Source: Bedellia somnulentella (lineage: Eukaryota > Arthropoda > Insecta > Lepidoptera > Bedelliidae). From it: DNA of 64,000 bases. The position numbers were made by a program, and so were the translations under genes. Numbering within the stretch: position 1 is the first letter of the stretch; each line of letters starts with the position of its first letter. The DNA lies in NCBI GenBank assembly GCA_963576735.1, contig CAUYWD010000186.1:1-64000 (forward strand). Direction: 5' to 3'. The notes under the pieces were generated by a model. That model was not told the origin of the DNA. It saw only the letters and a program-made list of their open reading frames with translations, and made no database searches. This document shows positions 31,401 to 39,268 of the stretch, in pieces.

Positions 31401-34400
31401 GTGAAACCTCTTTTTCCTTTCGCTTCGTTTCATTCACACACAGAAAATCTATTTTTCTTTCATCCATTATCATACATACTTCATCTAATTTTTCATGCAT
31501 CCCTCCACACACATTCAACGTACTGAAGCGGGTCTCTCTAGCCCACATTTCGCCCCGCGAGGAACCACGGCGTGATGAGTGGCGAGCTGCATCGCCGCCT
31601 CCGTGTTTATTTTTAGTTGCACACATTTTGGCCCCACGATAAGCAAGGGAAATAAACTGTCCGCCTAGCCAGAGCCCCGCATGACTAGGTAAGGTTATTT
31701 AGTACCCGGAGTGCACCAAGCTCCGGGACGGCGGCACGCTAGCGACCAGGCTCACCCCTGGCCACGCATCCCTCGGCGCGGCAGACCTTGGATTGGTGTA
31801 AGGGCGAAGATGGTAGAAGCCCTGTTCCCTTAGTCGACTCCTACGAAACACCCACGGGAAGAAATGGGGTAGTGCTATTCTATGCCGACACTACACAGCA
31901 ATTCTATGCCGACACTACACAGCAACAACAATAAAACACTAAAAATTAATGTTAAATTAAAGTAAAGTAGTAGTAAAAGTAGTTAAATTAAAATTAAGCG
32001 TACAATACTCTATCTGTGTGCGAAGAAATCTGAAAAAAACACAAAATATGTTCAAGCCGAATTTCGGGGTTGGCATAGGTACTAATACTTCTGAACATCA
32101 CCTGACTTTGTCACCTGGTGTTCAGAATACCCACGTTTTGCATGGACAGTGTACTCACGTGATAGGGGGCAGGCCTATCGCCGTTTTGTACGAATACACT
32201 GTCACTGTGGAACATCACATGTTATTTTCATCACCTGGTAATCAGCCTACCCACGTTTTATTATGAAAGTGCATTCACATGATAGGCGGCAGGCTTATCG
32301 CTTCCCTCACCGTTAAAGATGAATAAGTCTGGATTTGAACTCCAGCATTAGAAGCAGTAGTTTACCCCCTGTATTTTCACGGTTGTTTTTTCACAATGTG
32401 AATTGGGACAAAAAAACAGAAAATACCAGGCCAAGTCTTGAAGTATAGCACATTCATCACAAAAGATGGAATAACTTGTAACTGACACACTAAAAAGGCA
32501 TATACATATACTCACAGCCTCAAATCCCTAGAAGGGGTAGCCAGAGCCAAAGAATTAGAAATTCGTCAGCCACTTTTGGAAAATTGAGTGGGGAAAAGAT
32601 GGTAAAGTAAAGGTTGTTGGTGATGGGTCTCCAACCGCATCGCCCAAAAATCCCTTGAAAGCCCCAATACCGTTACTTGCCTCTTACATACACCCATCGG
32701 TAGAAACGGGGTAGTGCTATTCTAAGCCGACACCTCAAAATTACCTATAACACACACAGGAGCTTGTTCCGATTCTGTTATATCAAAGAGATTGTACAAT
32801 AAGGTCTGCTTATTTCCTTTGTGGCAAAACAGGTCAAATTCATTGAGGATAAAGATGATGCTCTTGCAGCGGCGGTCCATTCCACTCTTCAGACAGCTCA
32901 GTAGGAATGAGAGGTTCTCTGCAAATGTTCCAAATACCTTGTCTCCCACTGCATTCTCTAGTTGCATCTGTAATATAGAGGTTTTATGAATGTTCAGTGA
33001 ATTTCATATGCAATATGTAACATAAACATAACATAAACGTTCACGCCGTTTATCCCCGAAGGGGTTGGCAGAGGTACCAATACTTCTGAACTCACATGGC
33101 AGCGCCATCTAGTGTCCAGAGAAGGTACCCACGTTTTGCTTAGACAGTGTACTCACGTGATAGGGGGCAGGCCTATCGCCGTTTTGTGCAAATACACTGT
33201 CACATGACTAAGTACAACTCAGCCATGTGGCAATATGTGTGATGCAGTATTGTACACAATGCCTGGGTAATTATAAAATATACAAAAATATTGCTCTATT
33301 GTATCTGCTATATTTATACTAAACAGAAATACAAAATAAATTAAGAACAAATAAAGGAAAGAAAAATTTCGGCACAGGCGGGGATCGAACCCGCGACCTC
33401 GGGTAAACGCCCCGGACGCTCTGCCAACTGAGCTACCGTGTCAGTTGGCTGCCAGTGCCGAAATTTTTCTTTCCTTTATTTGTTCTTAATTTATTAGTAA
33501 TAATCCCCACATGAGGTTTTCATGAACAAAAAGATTTAAATTAAATTATGTGATAGTTAGGCGTTTTCAACATTTGCATTCTATCTGAAAAGGTAGACAG
33601 ATGGCCTTCCGAATTAGTAAAAATTTTGGAGGTAGGAAACGCAAACACTACTTTAACGTGTAAAAGAAATAAAGGATAGAAGAATTTCGCACTGGCAGCC
33701 AACTCACACGGTAGCTCAGTTGGCAGAGCGTCCGGGGCGTTTACCCGAGGTCGCGGGTTCGATCCCCGCCTGTGCCGAAATTTTTCTTTCCTTTATTTGT
33801 TCTTAATTTATTAGTAATAATCCCCACATGAGGTTTTCATGAACAAAAAGATTTAAATTAAGAAATACAAAATTTGTAAAAAAAACAGGTGAGTGGTTAC
33901 AGCTCATTGTTTACAGCCTGAAGACAGACAGCCAGTAAAGTCTTAGGAATAGACAGAATAATTTTTACCATTATGTATGGAAACCTTGAACTGGCTAATG
34001 GAGCCATTTCGCTAAATTGCTACTTAGGTCTAGAGATAACAGGATCTAATCCCATTGAAAGCACAATTTATTATTATAGCTTGATCTGTGTAATATGTCT
34101 ATACAATTATTTCAATACTCTTTTTTTTAAAACCAATATAATGATACCTGGGTAGTAATAGCTTTTAGTGCAGTTTTGTCATCATAATGAACTGTTCCAT
34201 GTAGTTGCACTATGATTGCATCATTCTCTAGATCAGTCTCTCTTGATAGTTGGTTCAGCACTGAGTTTATGAGCTGGAAATATGCAACAATAAATGTACA
34301 TAATGGGCTATTTGACAGGTTTTTAAAATCCATTTTATATTATGTAGTAGAGTTTAAGGAATCCAGTAAAAGTTATATTTTTTAAATCTGATGCACATTT

Positions 34401-35628
34401 GCTGAAAAATATCAAATTAAAAATTGAATATTCAAATAGCGCGTCAAAACACTATTTTGACAATATGGCGCTGCAAACGGGTCAGTGACGTCACTTGCCT
34501 GTATTTGGTCTATGGCAACAAACGAGCCACGAGATTTCTTTACAGGCATGTGACGTCATCATAAACTCGACCATTCAAGAATGTTTTGTGTCACGTGACA
34601 AACGTTTAAAAATTTGCATTTTTATTTATGAATTTTTAAAGAAATCAATTATTATTTTCAACTTACGTTAATAAATAACCATTTTTGAACTCTTAATTTA
34701 TACTGATGACAGCAAATGACACTTTATTTCTCGCATTGTCAAATAGCCCATTGTGAAAAGGTTTTCTCATTAAAGTTGATGATGATGTATGAACCTTAAA
34801 AGTTTATGATTCAATCATCCACTTATTGTAGACTACAATTTGAGAAATTTGAGACTAAAGACAATTGCCACTAATTTAAGCATAATTTGTGTATTAGAAC
34901 AATGGGCTTCCGACTACCTCAAAATAAGTAACAACTCCAGACCAGGAATGGGGTCTGTGTTATGATCTCAATTTGAAAATGAATCATTTGTGTGTGCTGA
35001 GCTGGCAGTACATACATACATATATTCACACTATTAGTCACAATCGAGTTAGGCAGAGGAGCTTTGTCTTCATTCAGTAATATTTTCATAAATGCCCTTT
35101 TATCCCAATACATATTTTACATACATGGCTGGAAACCAGAGATACACTTTGGTGACATAAGTGTTGGCCTTATATTGCACGTATGGATTAAATTTGACAT
35201 CCAAAGTAAACCAAACTAGTTTCGCACACTTTTTTAGAATATTTACTTAGTCTACTCCTTTTGTAGAAATACATCCATACATACTCACGCCGTTAGTTCC
35301 TATTGGGGTAGGCAGAGACTATCGATCGCCACTTTGTACGATCCTGGTAAACCTCTTTAGCTTTGTTCACATCCATCAATCTTTTCATACAATCATTTTA
35401 TAGAAAAGTGAATAAAATTCTTACTGTGGTTTTACCGCTTCCTTTTGGTCCAATCATTAGAGCAGAATGTGATTCTCCTTTCAAAATAGTATTGGAAATT
35501 ATATCATATACATGTTGCCTTTCGTGGTTATGTCGCCGGAATGTTATATTATTTTCTATAATATTCACTTTGAGATATTTTCTTAGAGATTTTATGTTAT
35601 TTTGTTCATTTAAGGACATGGCGGACAA
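25141..35628 (-). CDS. Orc4: Origin recognition complex subunit 4 (seven exons, complete)
   Basis: Exons (- strand): 35628-35425, 34273-34148, 32967-32745, 28419-28215, 27059-26864, 26334-26126 and 25417-25141, all with AG/GT borders and matching phases, total 1440 bp = 479 aa plus TGA. Domains: AAA+ ATPase with Walker A GPKGSGKT (60-67), a Walker B region FILNEFDLF (about 149-157), QTLLYNLFD, and the [11 protein letters not shown] sensor-type block; then a winged-helix C-terminus ([30 protein letters not shown]) ending [11 protein letters not shown]. Role (family knowledge): ATPase-fold subunit of ORC, which marks replication origins and loads MCM helicase in the nucleus. The Walker B acidic pair reads N-E instead of D-E. 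The start codon is the first Met of exon 1. Confidence 0.95.
25442..25692 (+). mobile_element. RTE-NA copy next to the Orc4 exon 7 acceptor
   Basis: Full-length, antisense to Orc4; its 5' end lies 23 bp from the AG of the exon 7 acceptor. Confidence 0.85.
25840..26068 (+). repeat. Diverged RTE-NA copy
   Basis: Family blocks in order (TGATTATTGGACGATGTGG, TTGGAAACTGGCTAAGGAAT, GCTACCTCTTCTTGGGATTT) with many substitutions; an old copy in Orc4 intron 6. A further tail fragment lies at about 26465-26545. Confidence 0.65.
26126..26334 (-). CDS. Orc4: Orc4 exon 6
   Basis: Acceptor TTGCAG, donor GTATGT, 209 bp. It encodes [19 protein letters not shown] and [10 protein letters not shown], strongly ORC4-like. 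Confidence 0.92.
26577..26828 (-). mobile_element. RTE-NA copy next to the Orc4 exon 5 donor
   Basis: Full-length, same strand as Orc4; its 5' end is 34 bp past the exon 5 donor. Confidence 0.88.
26864..27059 (-). CDS. Orc4: Orc4 exon 5
   Basis: Acceptor TTTCAG, donor GTGAGT, 196 bp. It encodes [12 protein letters not shown] and [15 protein letters not shown], matching the ORC4 lid region. Confidence 0.9.
27180..27300 (-). repeat. LINE-like 3' tail with (ATCAA)n
   Basis: AATCAAATCAAATCAAATA followed by AGTTTATACAGTAAAG resembles the 3' microsatellite tail of another non-LTR family read on the - strand. Confidence 0.4.
27420..27490 (+). mobile_element. RTE 3' end fragment
   Basis: CTACAAAG-like codons of the RTE C-terminus followed by CTATTCCAATGGAAACTAA; a short diverged tail. 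Confidence 0.5.
27660..27950 (+). mobile_element. LINE 3' end fragment with (CTTT)n tail
   Basis: GGCTGAAAATCAG, then a T-rich 3' UTR, AATAAATAC and CTTTCTTTCTTTC; related to the fragment at 5165-5525. Confidence 0.55.
27968..28175 (-). mobile_element. RTE-NA copy, moderately diverged
   Basis: ACTCACGGGCATAAATCCC to CTAAGCTGGCACTAC; same family with internal deletions, 40 bp from the Orc4 exon 4 donor. Confidence 0.75.
28215..28419 (-). CDS. Orc4: Orc4 exon 4
   Basis: Acceptor TTTCCAG, donor GTAAGT, 205 bp. It encodes [17 protein letters not shown], the conserved arginine-finger/sensor neighbourhood, and a basic KKRK stretch. The full RTE lies just upstream in the same intron. Confidence 0.92.
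28499..31926 (-). mobile_element. Full-length RTE-clade LINE
   Basis: On the - strand: a 5' UTR from about 31926 (GCTGTGTAGTGTCGGCATAG, partly duplicated in tandem), one ORF (31626-28531), almost no 3' UTR, and an (ATGT)n tail at 28517-28499. One long ORF with endonuclease and RT and a microsatellite tail is the RTE layout. It lies in the Orc4 intron between exons 3 and 4, in sense. Confidence 0.93.
28531..31626 (-). CDS. RTE polyprotein: AP endonuclease + reverse transcriptase
   Basis: 1031 codons without interruption. Endonuclease (about 30-265): [17 protein letters not shown] (catalytic Glu), [26 protein letters not shown] and [11 protein letters not shown] (about 560-800): [43 protein letters not shown] (Asp), [19 protein letters not shown] and [11 protein letters not shown] (DD pair). 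The C-terminal part contains [10 protein letters not shown] and [13 protein letters not shown]. All catalytic residues I can check are present, so the copy could be active. The N-terminal 26 residues before MWARETRFS may be untranslated; the first ATG was taken. Confidence 0.93.
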   Translation of the reverse strand: MCATKNKHGGGDAARHSSRRGSSRGEMWARETRFSTLNVCGGMHEKLDEVCMIMDERKIDFLCVNETKRKEKEVSQLGNITAIWSGVADSDRACQGVGLLISERMAQCMKGYECVSPRLLWLRVKIGLVRMRIICVYAPDMSKSLSEREEFWNLLYDVVNGCDQNERIVMLGDFNGWVGMSRNGCEKVLGKYGDQRVNENGEKVIEVCLARNLCVTNTLFEHKDIHMYTRQRGNERSMIDFVIVDERLRAKVVDTRVYRGTNVGTDHFLVISRVRGLCTRWRHRAKVSTTDLARIKVEKLQDDEKISDEYVKKLDDRLSCVEMRDEMEIEEVWNVLKSRMVECATEVCGLCKRSNRPPTSWWDKSVKEAVEDKKKAWLDLLAVRASKRMDARVTDDVVKNSEDEYKRVKNEVKKKIEKKKRDLIEWCERKLSDNFRNNQKLFWKYVRKEKGVSQNTRVNVVKDDQGELATDESSMKRVWKNYFEGLFEKEDASVSSPIDSNVDWNDAMGALSESEISMEEIMKAMKSMKIGKAAGYDRITIEMLRAGKGLVASWLYFLFQKCWSSGKVPQDWCKAVIVPLYKGKGSRQEAKNYRGISLLSIVGKLYAKVRIERVMNETDEKIWDVQAGFRKGMGCMDQIFSLRSITEKFLAKNQKVYCTFIDLEKAYDRVVRKCLWEVLSKFGLGSRLIRALVSLYEDSSACVGVNGENTDWFGISRGVRQGCVASPWLFNLFMDDCLTELRESDYGLRMGGFIIKCLLYADDQVLLAAEELQEMMNIACKSFVRKGMRVNVDKTKTMVFERQEDVTECVIAIDGKDVEQVKEFVYLGSLFTRDGKCDEDIERRVKKGNAINGALDSLMSSQSVSERARMAVHDAVLVPTLMYGSECWVWQKKHESRVNAVEMRSLRKVCNVRLCDRVRNDVIRERCGVKDDIVSKIEKGMLRWFGHIERMDDRKLVKGIYRANVEVNVSRGRPRKTHLDQIESVLKKAGVRSMKNKRACMKRLMDVDEAREVCQDRTKWRSIVSAYPNGN
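32048..32385 (-). mobile_element. SINE-A copy
   Basis: On the - strand it has the tRNA-like head (degenerate) near 32385 and the body with CACGTGAGTACACTGT; the tail is eroded near 32050. A partial internal repeat is present at 32215-32300. Confidence 0.7.
32500..32733 (-). mobile_element. RTE-NA copy abutting the Orc4 exon 3 donor
   Basis: Family member with its 5' end at 32733, just 9 bp beyond the GT (32744-32743) of the exon 3 donor. Confidence 0.88.
32745..32967 (-). CDS. Orc4: Orc4 exon 3
   Basis: Acceptor TTACAG, donor GTAATT, phase 1 out. It encodes [17 protein letters not shown], the Walker B region and [12 protein letters not shown]. An RTE-NA starts at intron position +12. Confidence 0.93.
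33022..33240 (-). mobile_element. SINE-A copy, 5'-truncated
   Basis: Tail complement AACGTTCACGCCGTTTATCC and body to about 33240; no head. Confidence 0.8.
33329..33545 (-). repeat. THU copy with perfect 41-bp arms (tRNA-like core on - strand)
   Basis: The arms start AATAAATTAAGAACAAATAA (33329 on) and end in its exact complement TTATTTGTTCTTAATTTATT; the inner part of the arms (GGAAAGAAAAATTTCGGCAC / GTGCCGAAATTTTTCTTTCC) is also perfect. Between them the complement of TAGCTCAGTTGGCAGAGCG and GGTTCGATCCCCGCC shows a tRNA-like core on the - strand. The flank AATCCCCACATGAGGTTTTC follows on the right. Confidence 0.85.
33662..33862 (+). repeat. THU copy, tRNA-like core on + strand
   Basis: Same core as the previous copy but inverted relative to the identical right flank (TTTCTTTCCTTTATTTG .. 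CCACATGAGGTTTTCATG). The left arm is imperfect here (AAAGGATAGAAGAATTTCGC). Confidence 0.85.
34148..34273 (-). CDS. Orc4: Orc4 exon 2
   Basis: 42 codons, LINSVLNQL to ALKAITTQ, acceptor TTTCCAG and donor GTATCA. It aligns with the strand following the P-loop (VQLHG, DDKTALK). Confidence 0.92.
34302..34752. mobile_element. MITE in Orc4 intron 1
   Basis: TIRs AATGGGCTATTTGACA (34302-34317) and TGTCAAATAGCCCATT (34737-34752) are exact complements. The interior has no coding frame. Its left edge is 28 bp from the AG of the exon 2 acceptor. Confidence 0.85.
35007..35112 (-). mobile_element. RTE 3' end fragment, diverged
   Basis: ACATACATACATATATTCACACTA followed by an eroded complement of the RTE C-terminal codons (AATATTTTCATAAATGCCC). 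It precedes a second fragment at 35273. Confidence 0.55.
35273..35396 (-). mobile_element. RTE 3' end fragment near the Orc4 exon 1 donor
   Basis: CATACTCACGCCGTTAGTTC and the complement of the RTE C-terminal codons to TCTTTTCATAC; its edge is 27 bp from the exon 1 donor. Confidence 0.75.
35425..35628 (-). CDS. Orc4: Orc4 exon 1
   Basis: 68 codons from [10 protein letters not shown] to [10 protein letters not shown], donor GTAAGA. It carries the Walker A P-loop. A second Met (M4) is possible as start. Confidence 0.9.
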
Positions 35629-35746
35629 GACAAAATATACTATTAAAAACTAACACGGCTGAAATAATATATTTTACAACATAAACAATGAAATAAACAG
35701 AACATTTACAATACAAAACAAGTCAAATGTGAATTTAAAAAAAAAG

Positions 35747-35754
35747 TTCCCGCC
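35747..35754 (+). promoter_or_regulatory. E2F-like site upstream of Orc4
   Basis: TTCCCGCC followed by AAT, 119 bp upstream of the Orc4 start codon and so probably in the proximal promoter or 5' UTR. E2F control of ORC genes is known in animals; binding here is inferred from the motif only. Confidence 0.5.
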
Positions 35755-35799
35755 AATCGTAGAGATGGGTAAGTTATCTATCGAGTCCATAGAATTGCG

Positions 35800-36335
35800 A
35801 GTTTTATCGAGTAGTTTACTTTACGCCGTTGCAAATTAATCATATCCTTAGCATCAGGAGTAAAAGAGACATGTATTGTTTTCACTCTGATGTATGAAAC
35901 CCGATCATTCTAATCAAAATTTCGTTTTCGATTAAAATAGCAACTAATTTTGCGGAATTTATTCTAAAATAAAAAAAAATACTCGAAGGTCTATAGTTTC
36001 CAACGCCGCGCCGGAAGATGCGATATATGCTACGTTCGAGCAGGCAGTAGAGGAGCCATCTGATCTGGCAGTAGAGAGAATATAATGTAAGGGCATAGAA
36101 ATATAATTACTATAGAACACGCATTTGCGAGACTCCCGCTTGTGCACAGTGTCGGCGGGTGTGCTATAGCTACTTACGTATATTTATATTGATAAATAAG
36201 GATGGGTAATTGTTAAACATTATCAATCTGTGCAACATCGATTTTTTATCAAAGAAGAGAATCGATACTTTATACAATGATTCCGAAATTCGACCAAGGG
36301 GAGAACCCTCGAATTTTACGATTGTTATTATGTTT
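35800..36335. other. Orc4 upstream region, no gene
   Basis: Includes a GC-richer stretch at 35995-36170. CTATAGTAATTATATTTCTA, on the - strand near 36093, recurs on the + strand near 38778, so part of it is repetitive. No coding exon seen. Confidence 0.4.
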
Positions 36336-36337
36336 TT

Positions 36338-36592
36338 AGTGTCGGCTTACAATAGCACTTCCCCGTTTCTTCCGGTGGGTGTGCGTAAGAGGCGTTTAAC
36401 TGTATCGGGGCTTTTACGGAATTTTTGGGCGATGCTGTTGGAGACCTATCACCAACAACCTTTATTTACCATCGTTTCCCCACTTAACTTTCCAAAAGTG
36501 GCTAAGGAATTTCTAATAATTTCTAATTCCTTAGCTCTGGCTACCCCTTTTAGGGATTTATAGACATGAGTATATGTTTGTATGTATGTAGT
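36338..36592 (+). mobile_element. RTE-NA copy
   Basis: From GTGTCGGCTTACAATAGCAC to GACATGAGTATATGTTTGTATG; full-length minus a few head bases. Confidence 0.85.
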
Positions 36593-36869
36593 ATGTTTGG
36601 TGGATATTTTTTGGTGAATGGCTTCTGTATGTATTGTCCAGCAGAGGACATTGAAAATGATTATGTGCAGGAAATATAAAAAAAACAGCAGTTATTTAAA
36701 TAAATATATAATTGTAAATAGAACTTGTATTTTTTTTTACTTATCAGTACTATGTAACAGTCTCTCACTTCTCATAGCCCGTATATGTCCCAATCAAGGG
36801 GCTCGATCTTACTCTATAGGGTGATTTGGCAATAGTCCACCACGCTAGCCAAGTGCGGGTTGGCAGACT

Positions 36870-37090
36870 AACGACTTCTACCATGATAGTAGCCGACATA
36901 CCGTGGCCTCCAGCCGTGACGAGCCAGCATCAAATTTATTAATCATATCACGACACCATTCCACCCGGGCCTGTTTCTTTACCTCGGTGAGGTTGTGTGT
37001 AAAATCTCATGAACGCTTCTCGATCCAATCTGCATAATGTGTTGAATCTCTAGATACGTTATTCGCCTATTGTCATAAATTAAATTTTTC
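36870..37090 (-). pseudogene. Remnant of a second mariner subfamily
   Basis: The - strand reads RITYLEIQHIMQIGSRSVHE, then HNLTEVKKQARVEWCRDMIN KFDAG. These correspond to the mariner HTH region and the HNLTxEQKxxRVxWC block, differing clearly from copies 1 and 2. No catalytic region and no TIRs seen. Confidence 0.7.
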
Positions 37091-37099
37091 AATCTTCAA

Positions 37100-37940
37100 A
37101 GGAATCTGGAAAGTGCAATGAACATAACCTGCTTCAGATGTTGGTTTCCGAATTAATATTTTGGTGAACAGCATCGATCCACTTTTTAATTATTTTGGTA
37201 TCCTTTGGAAAACTGAAATTAGAATTTATAACAACTTATTGTGAGTAACTAATTAAAAGATCGTTGGTAAAATTAAAGCCAATTCTCTAAAAGAAACATT
37301 TCACTTAATACAAGTAAAGGCGTGCGAATATAATTCGTTAATTAATACAACCCTATTGTAGCCCAAAGAGTAAATGGTAAGACTTAAGTGTATAAAAATA
37401 TACATGTAATGTGTTAATATTTTCTTTGGTATTCAAGTTACGTCTCTATTGAGCTCTTACAAAAAAACATATATAATTATTCAGAAATCATTACTCAATT
37501 TTCAAATAGCAAAGTCACATACTCATAAACATATTGATTTTTAGATGTATTAAACAATTACCAAAAAATATATATTTATTATTAACCGATTGTATCGAAC
37601 GATTAATGGATTGACAATTGAAACATCCTGAAAGTACCCCATCTCTAAATCGTTGTGCGTGTGTGCGTGCGTCAAACTTGTCATTCGTAAGAATGATAGA
37701 TTTCGTCCCCCAACGCCTCCTTCAACCCCGCGAATATAAAATTTTATCACGTAAATTATTAAATAAAACTTACTTACTTGTGAAAAGTCACATTTGATTT
37801 TTGTTTGGTGTGTTTTCGCGTATCACTTTTACACGTTTTAACTGCGCATTTCACCATTTTTATTGTAAAAAACAAATAAAAACTTCTGGCAAACACTCCT
37901 CTAACGCTTTCGATTTGCACTTTTTGACAACTGTTGCGGT
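37100..37940. other. Intergenic interval without a gene
   Basis: AT-rich; short ORFs only. Nothing assignable before the hAT element at 37944. Confidence 0.4.
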
Positions 37941-37943
37941 TGG

Positions 37944-38679
37944 CAGTGTTGCCAACAAGTCAAGACCGTATGTCGCCCAATTTTCAAAGTTTGAGTAGCC
38001 TAAAGTAGCCCAAACCCGAAACTAAAATAAAAACTACTTTTTTAACTATTTACTTATGTATTTATATTATAACTTCCTGTACATACAATATAATCAGTAC
38101 TTGACACTTAAACAACAAGTATTTTTAACTAGAGTCTGAAGTTATTTAAAGAAAATAAAAGTATCAAAACTGTGTTTTAAAGTTAAAGAAAGAAAAGATT
38201 TTAAATTGGCGTGTCCATAGACTCATTCGCCAGACTCTAAAACATTATTCTGCTGCGAGCAATTTCTGTTCTTGCCTTGTTTTGTTATTACTCCTAAAGG
38301 TTAAGCGGATAAAAATTCCTGATTCGAATAGTTCTAATCAACATACTGATTCGAATAATCGGTTGATTCGATTTTAAATTTTTGCAACTCCACCTGTGAT
38401 ATTTTCACACTAGTGCTAACATGATCTCAGAGGTATTTAGAGATGAAACGTTCAATATGGGTAAAGAGTTTTGCCATCTTTTAATCTTTACTATCGTATA
38501 TCTTCTTATGTAGATTTCTTTTTGTGCTCATTTGTGTCGTAATTCGATTATAAATACAAGTAAATTGAATCTTTTTCGAGTAGCCTAAAAGGCGACCAGT
38601 CGCCTTTACGATTTTTTGGTCGCCGTTTTCCAATCTGAGTAGCCTAAATGGCGAAAAATCGCCTTCGTTGGCAACACTG
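37944..38679. mobile_element. hAT-type element, copy A (non-autonomous)
   Basis: Ends CAGTGTTGCCAAC and GTTGGCAACACTG are inverted; GCGGTTGG stands on both sides (37936-37943, 38680-38687), an 8-bp target duplication as expected for hAT. Inside are repeated GAGTAGCCTAAA and GGCGAC motifs near both ends. No transposase. Confidence 0.9.
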
Positions 38680-38855
38680 GCGGTTGGCTGGCGCTAGATT
38701 TGATTTCATGTTCTCATGTGCTCTCAATGTTCACATCACAGATTACAATTAGATGTTCACATGTGCATTTGCTCGCTCTATAGTAATTATATTTCTATGT
38801 GTAAGGGTATTAGGGGCTTTTTAAATTATGTCATTATATTAATTAGTTTGTTTAC

Positions 38856-39078
38856 ATGGGACGGAAAATGCGAGGAAGACATTGAAAGGAGAGTAAAAAA
38901 GGGAAATGCGGTAAATGGAGCCATAAACAGTCTAACGTCGAGCCAGTTCCTGTCTGAAAAGGCGCGAATGGCAGTTCACAATGCTGTACTGGTTCCTACG
39001 CTGCGCTGATGTATGGCAGTGAATGTTGGGCATGGCAAAAGAGGCATGAAAGTTAAGTGAATGCAGTGGAAATGAGAT
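38856..39078 (+). pseudogene. RTE fragment, left part, interrupted by LINE-3
   Basis: Encodes [19 protein letters not shown] and SEKARMAVHNAVLVPTL, then breaks near 39005 and ends at GAATGCAGTGGAAATGAG, exactly where LINE-3 begins. The continuation of the RTE is at 44473. Confidence 0.85.
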
Positions 39079-39268
39079 AAAGATTAAAGATAAAAAGATA
39101 AAAAATATTTATTTCAAAATAAAAAGAATTGTTCTCTATTTTTTGAACGTCACAAACTTACGTATAAGTTAAATCTTACTCTACTGACTCTACTTCGGAT
39201 TCGGAAGGTGTATTGTTGCGAGAAGAACCCGTAAGAAACTCAGCAACACACATCTTTTCTTAGTCAAA

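Noticed and set aside
33370..33455. tRNA gene candidate (also 14464-14530, 33710-33775 and 56671-56738)
   Set aside because: A and B boxes are present but no 7-bp acceptor stem forms cleanly and the units recur as repeats, so they are tRNA-derived repeats.
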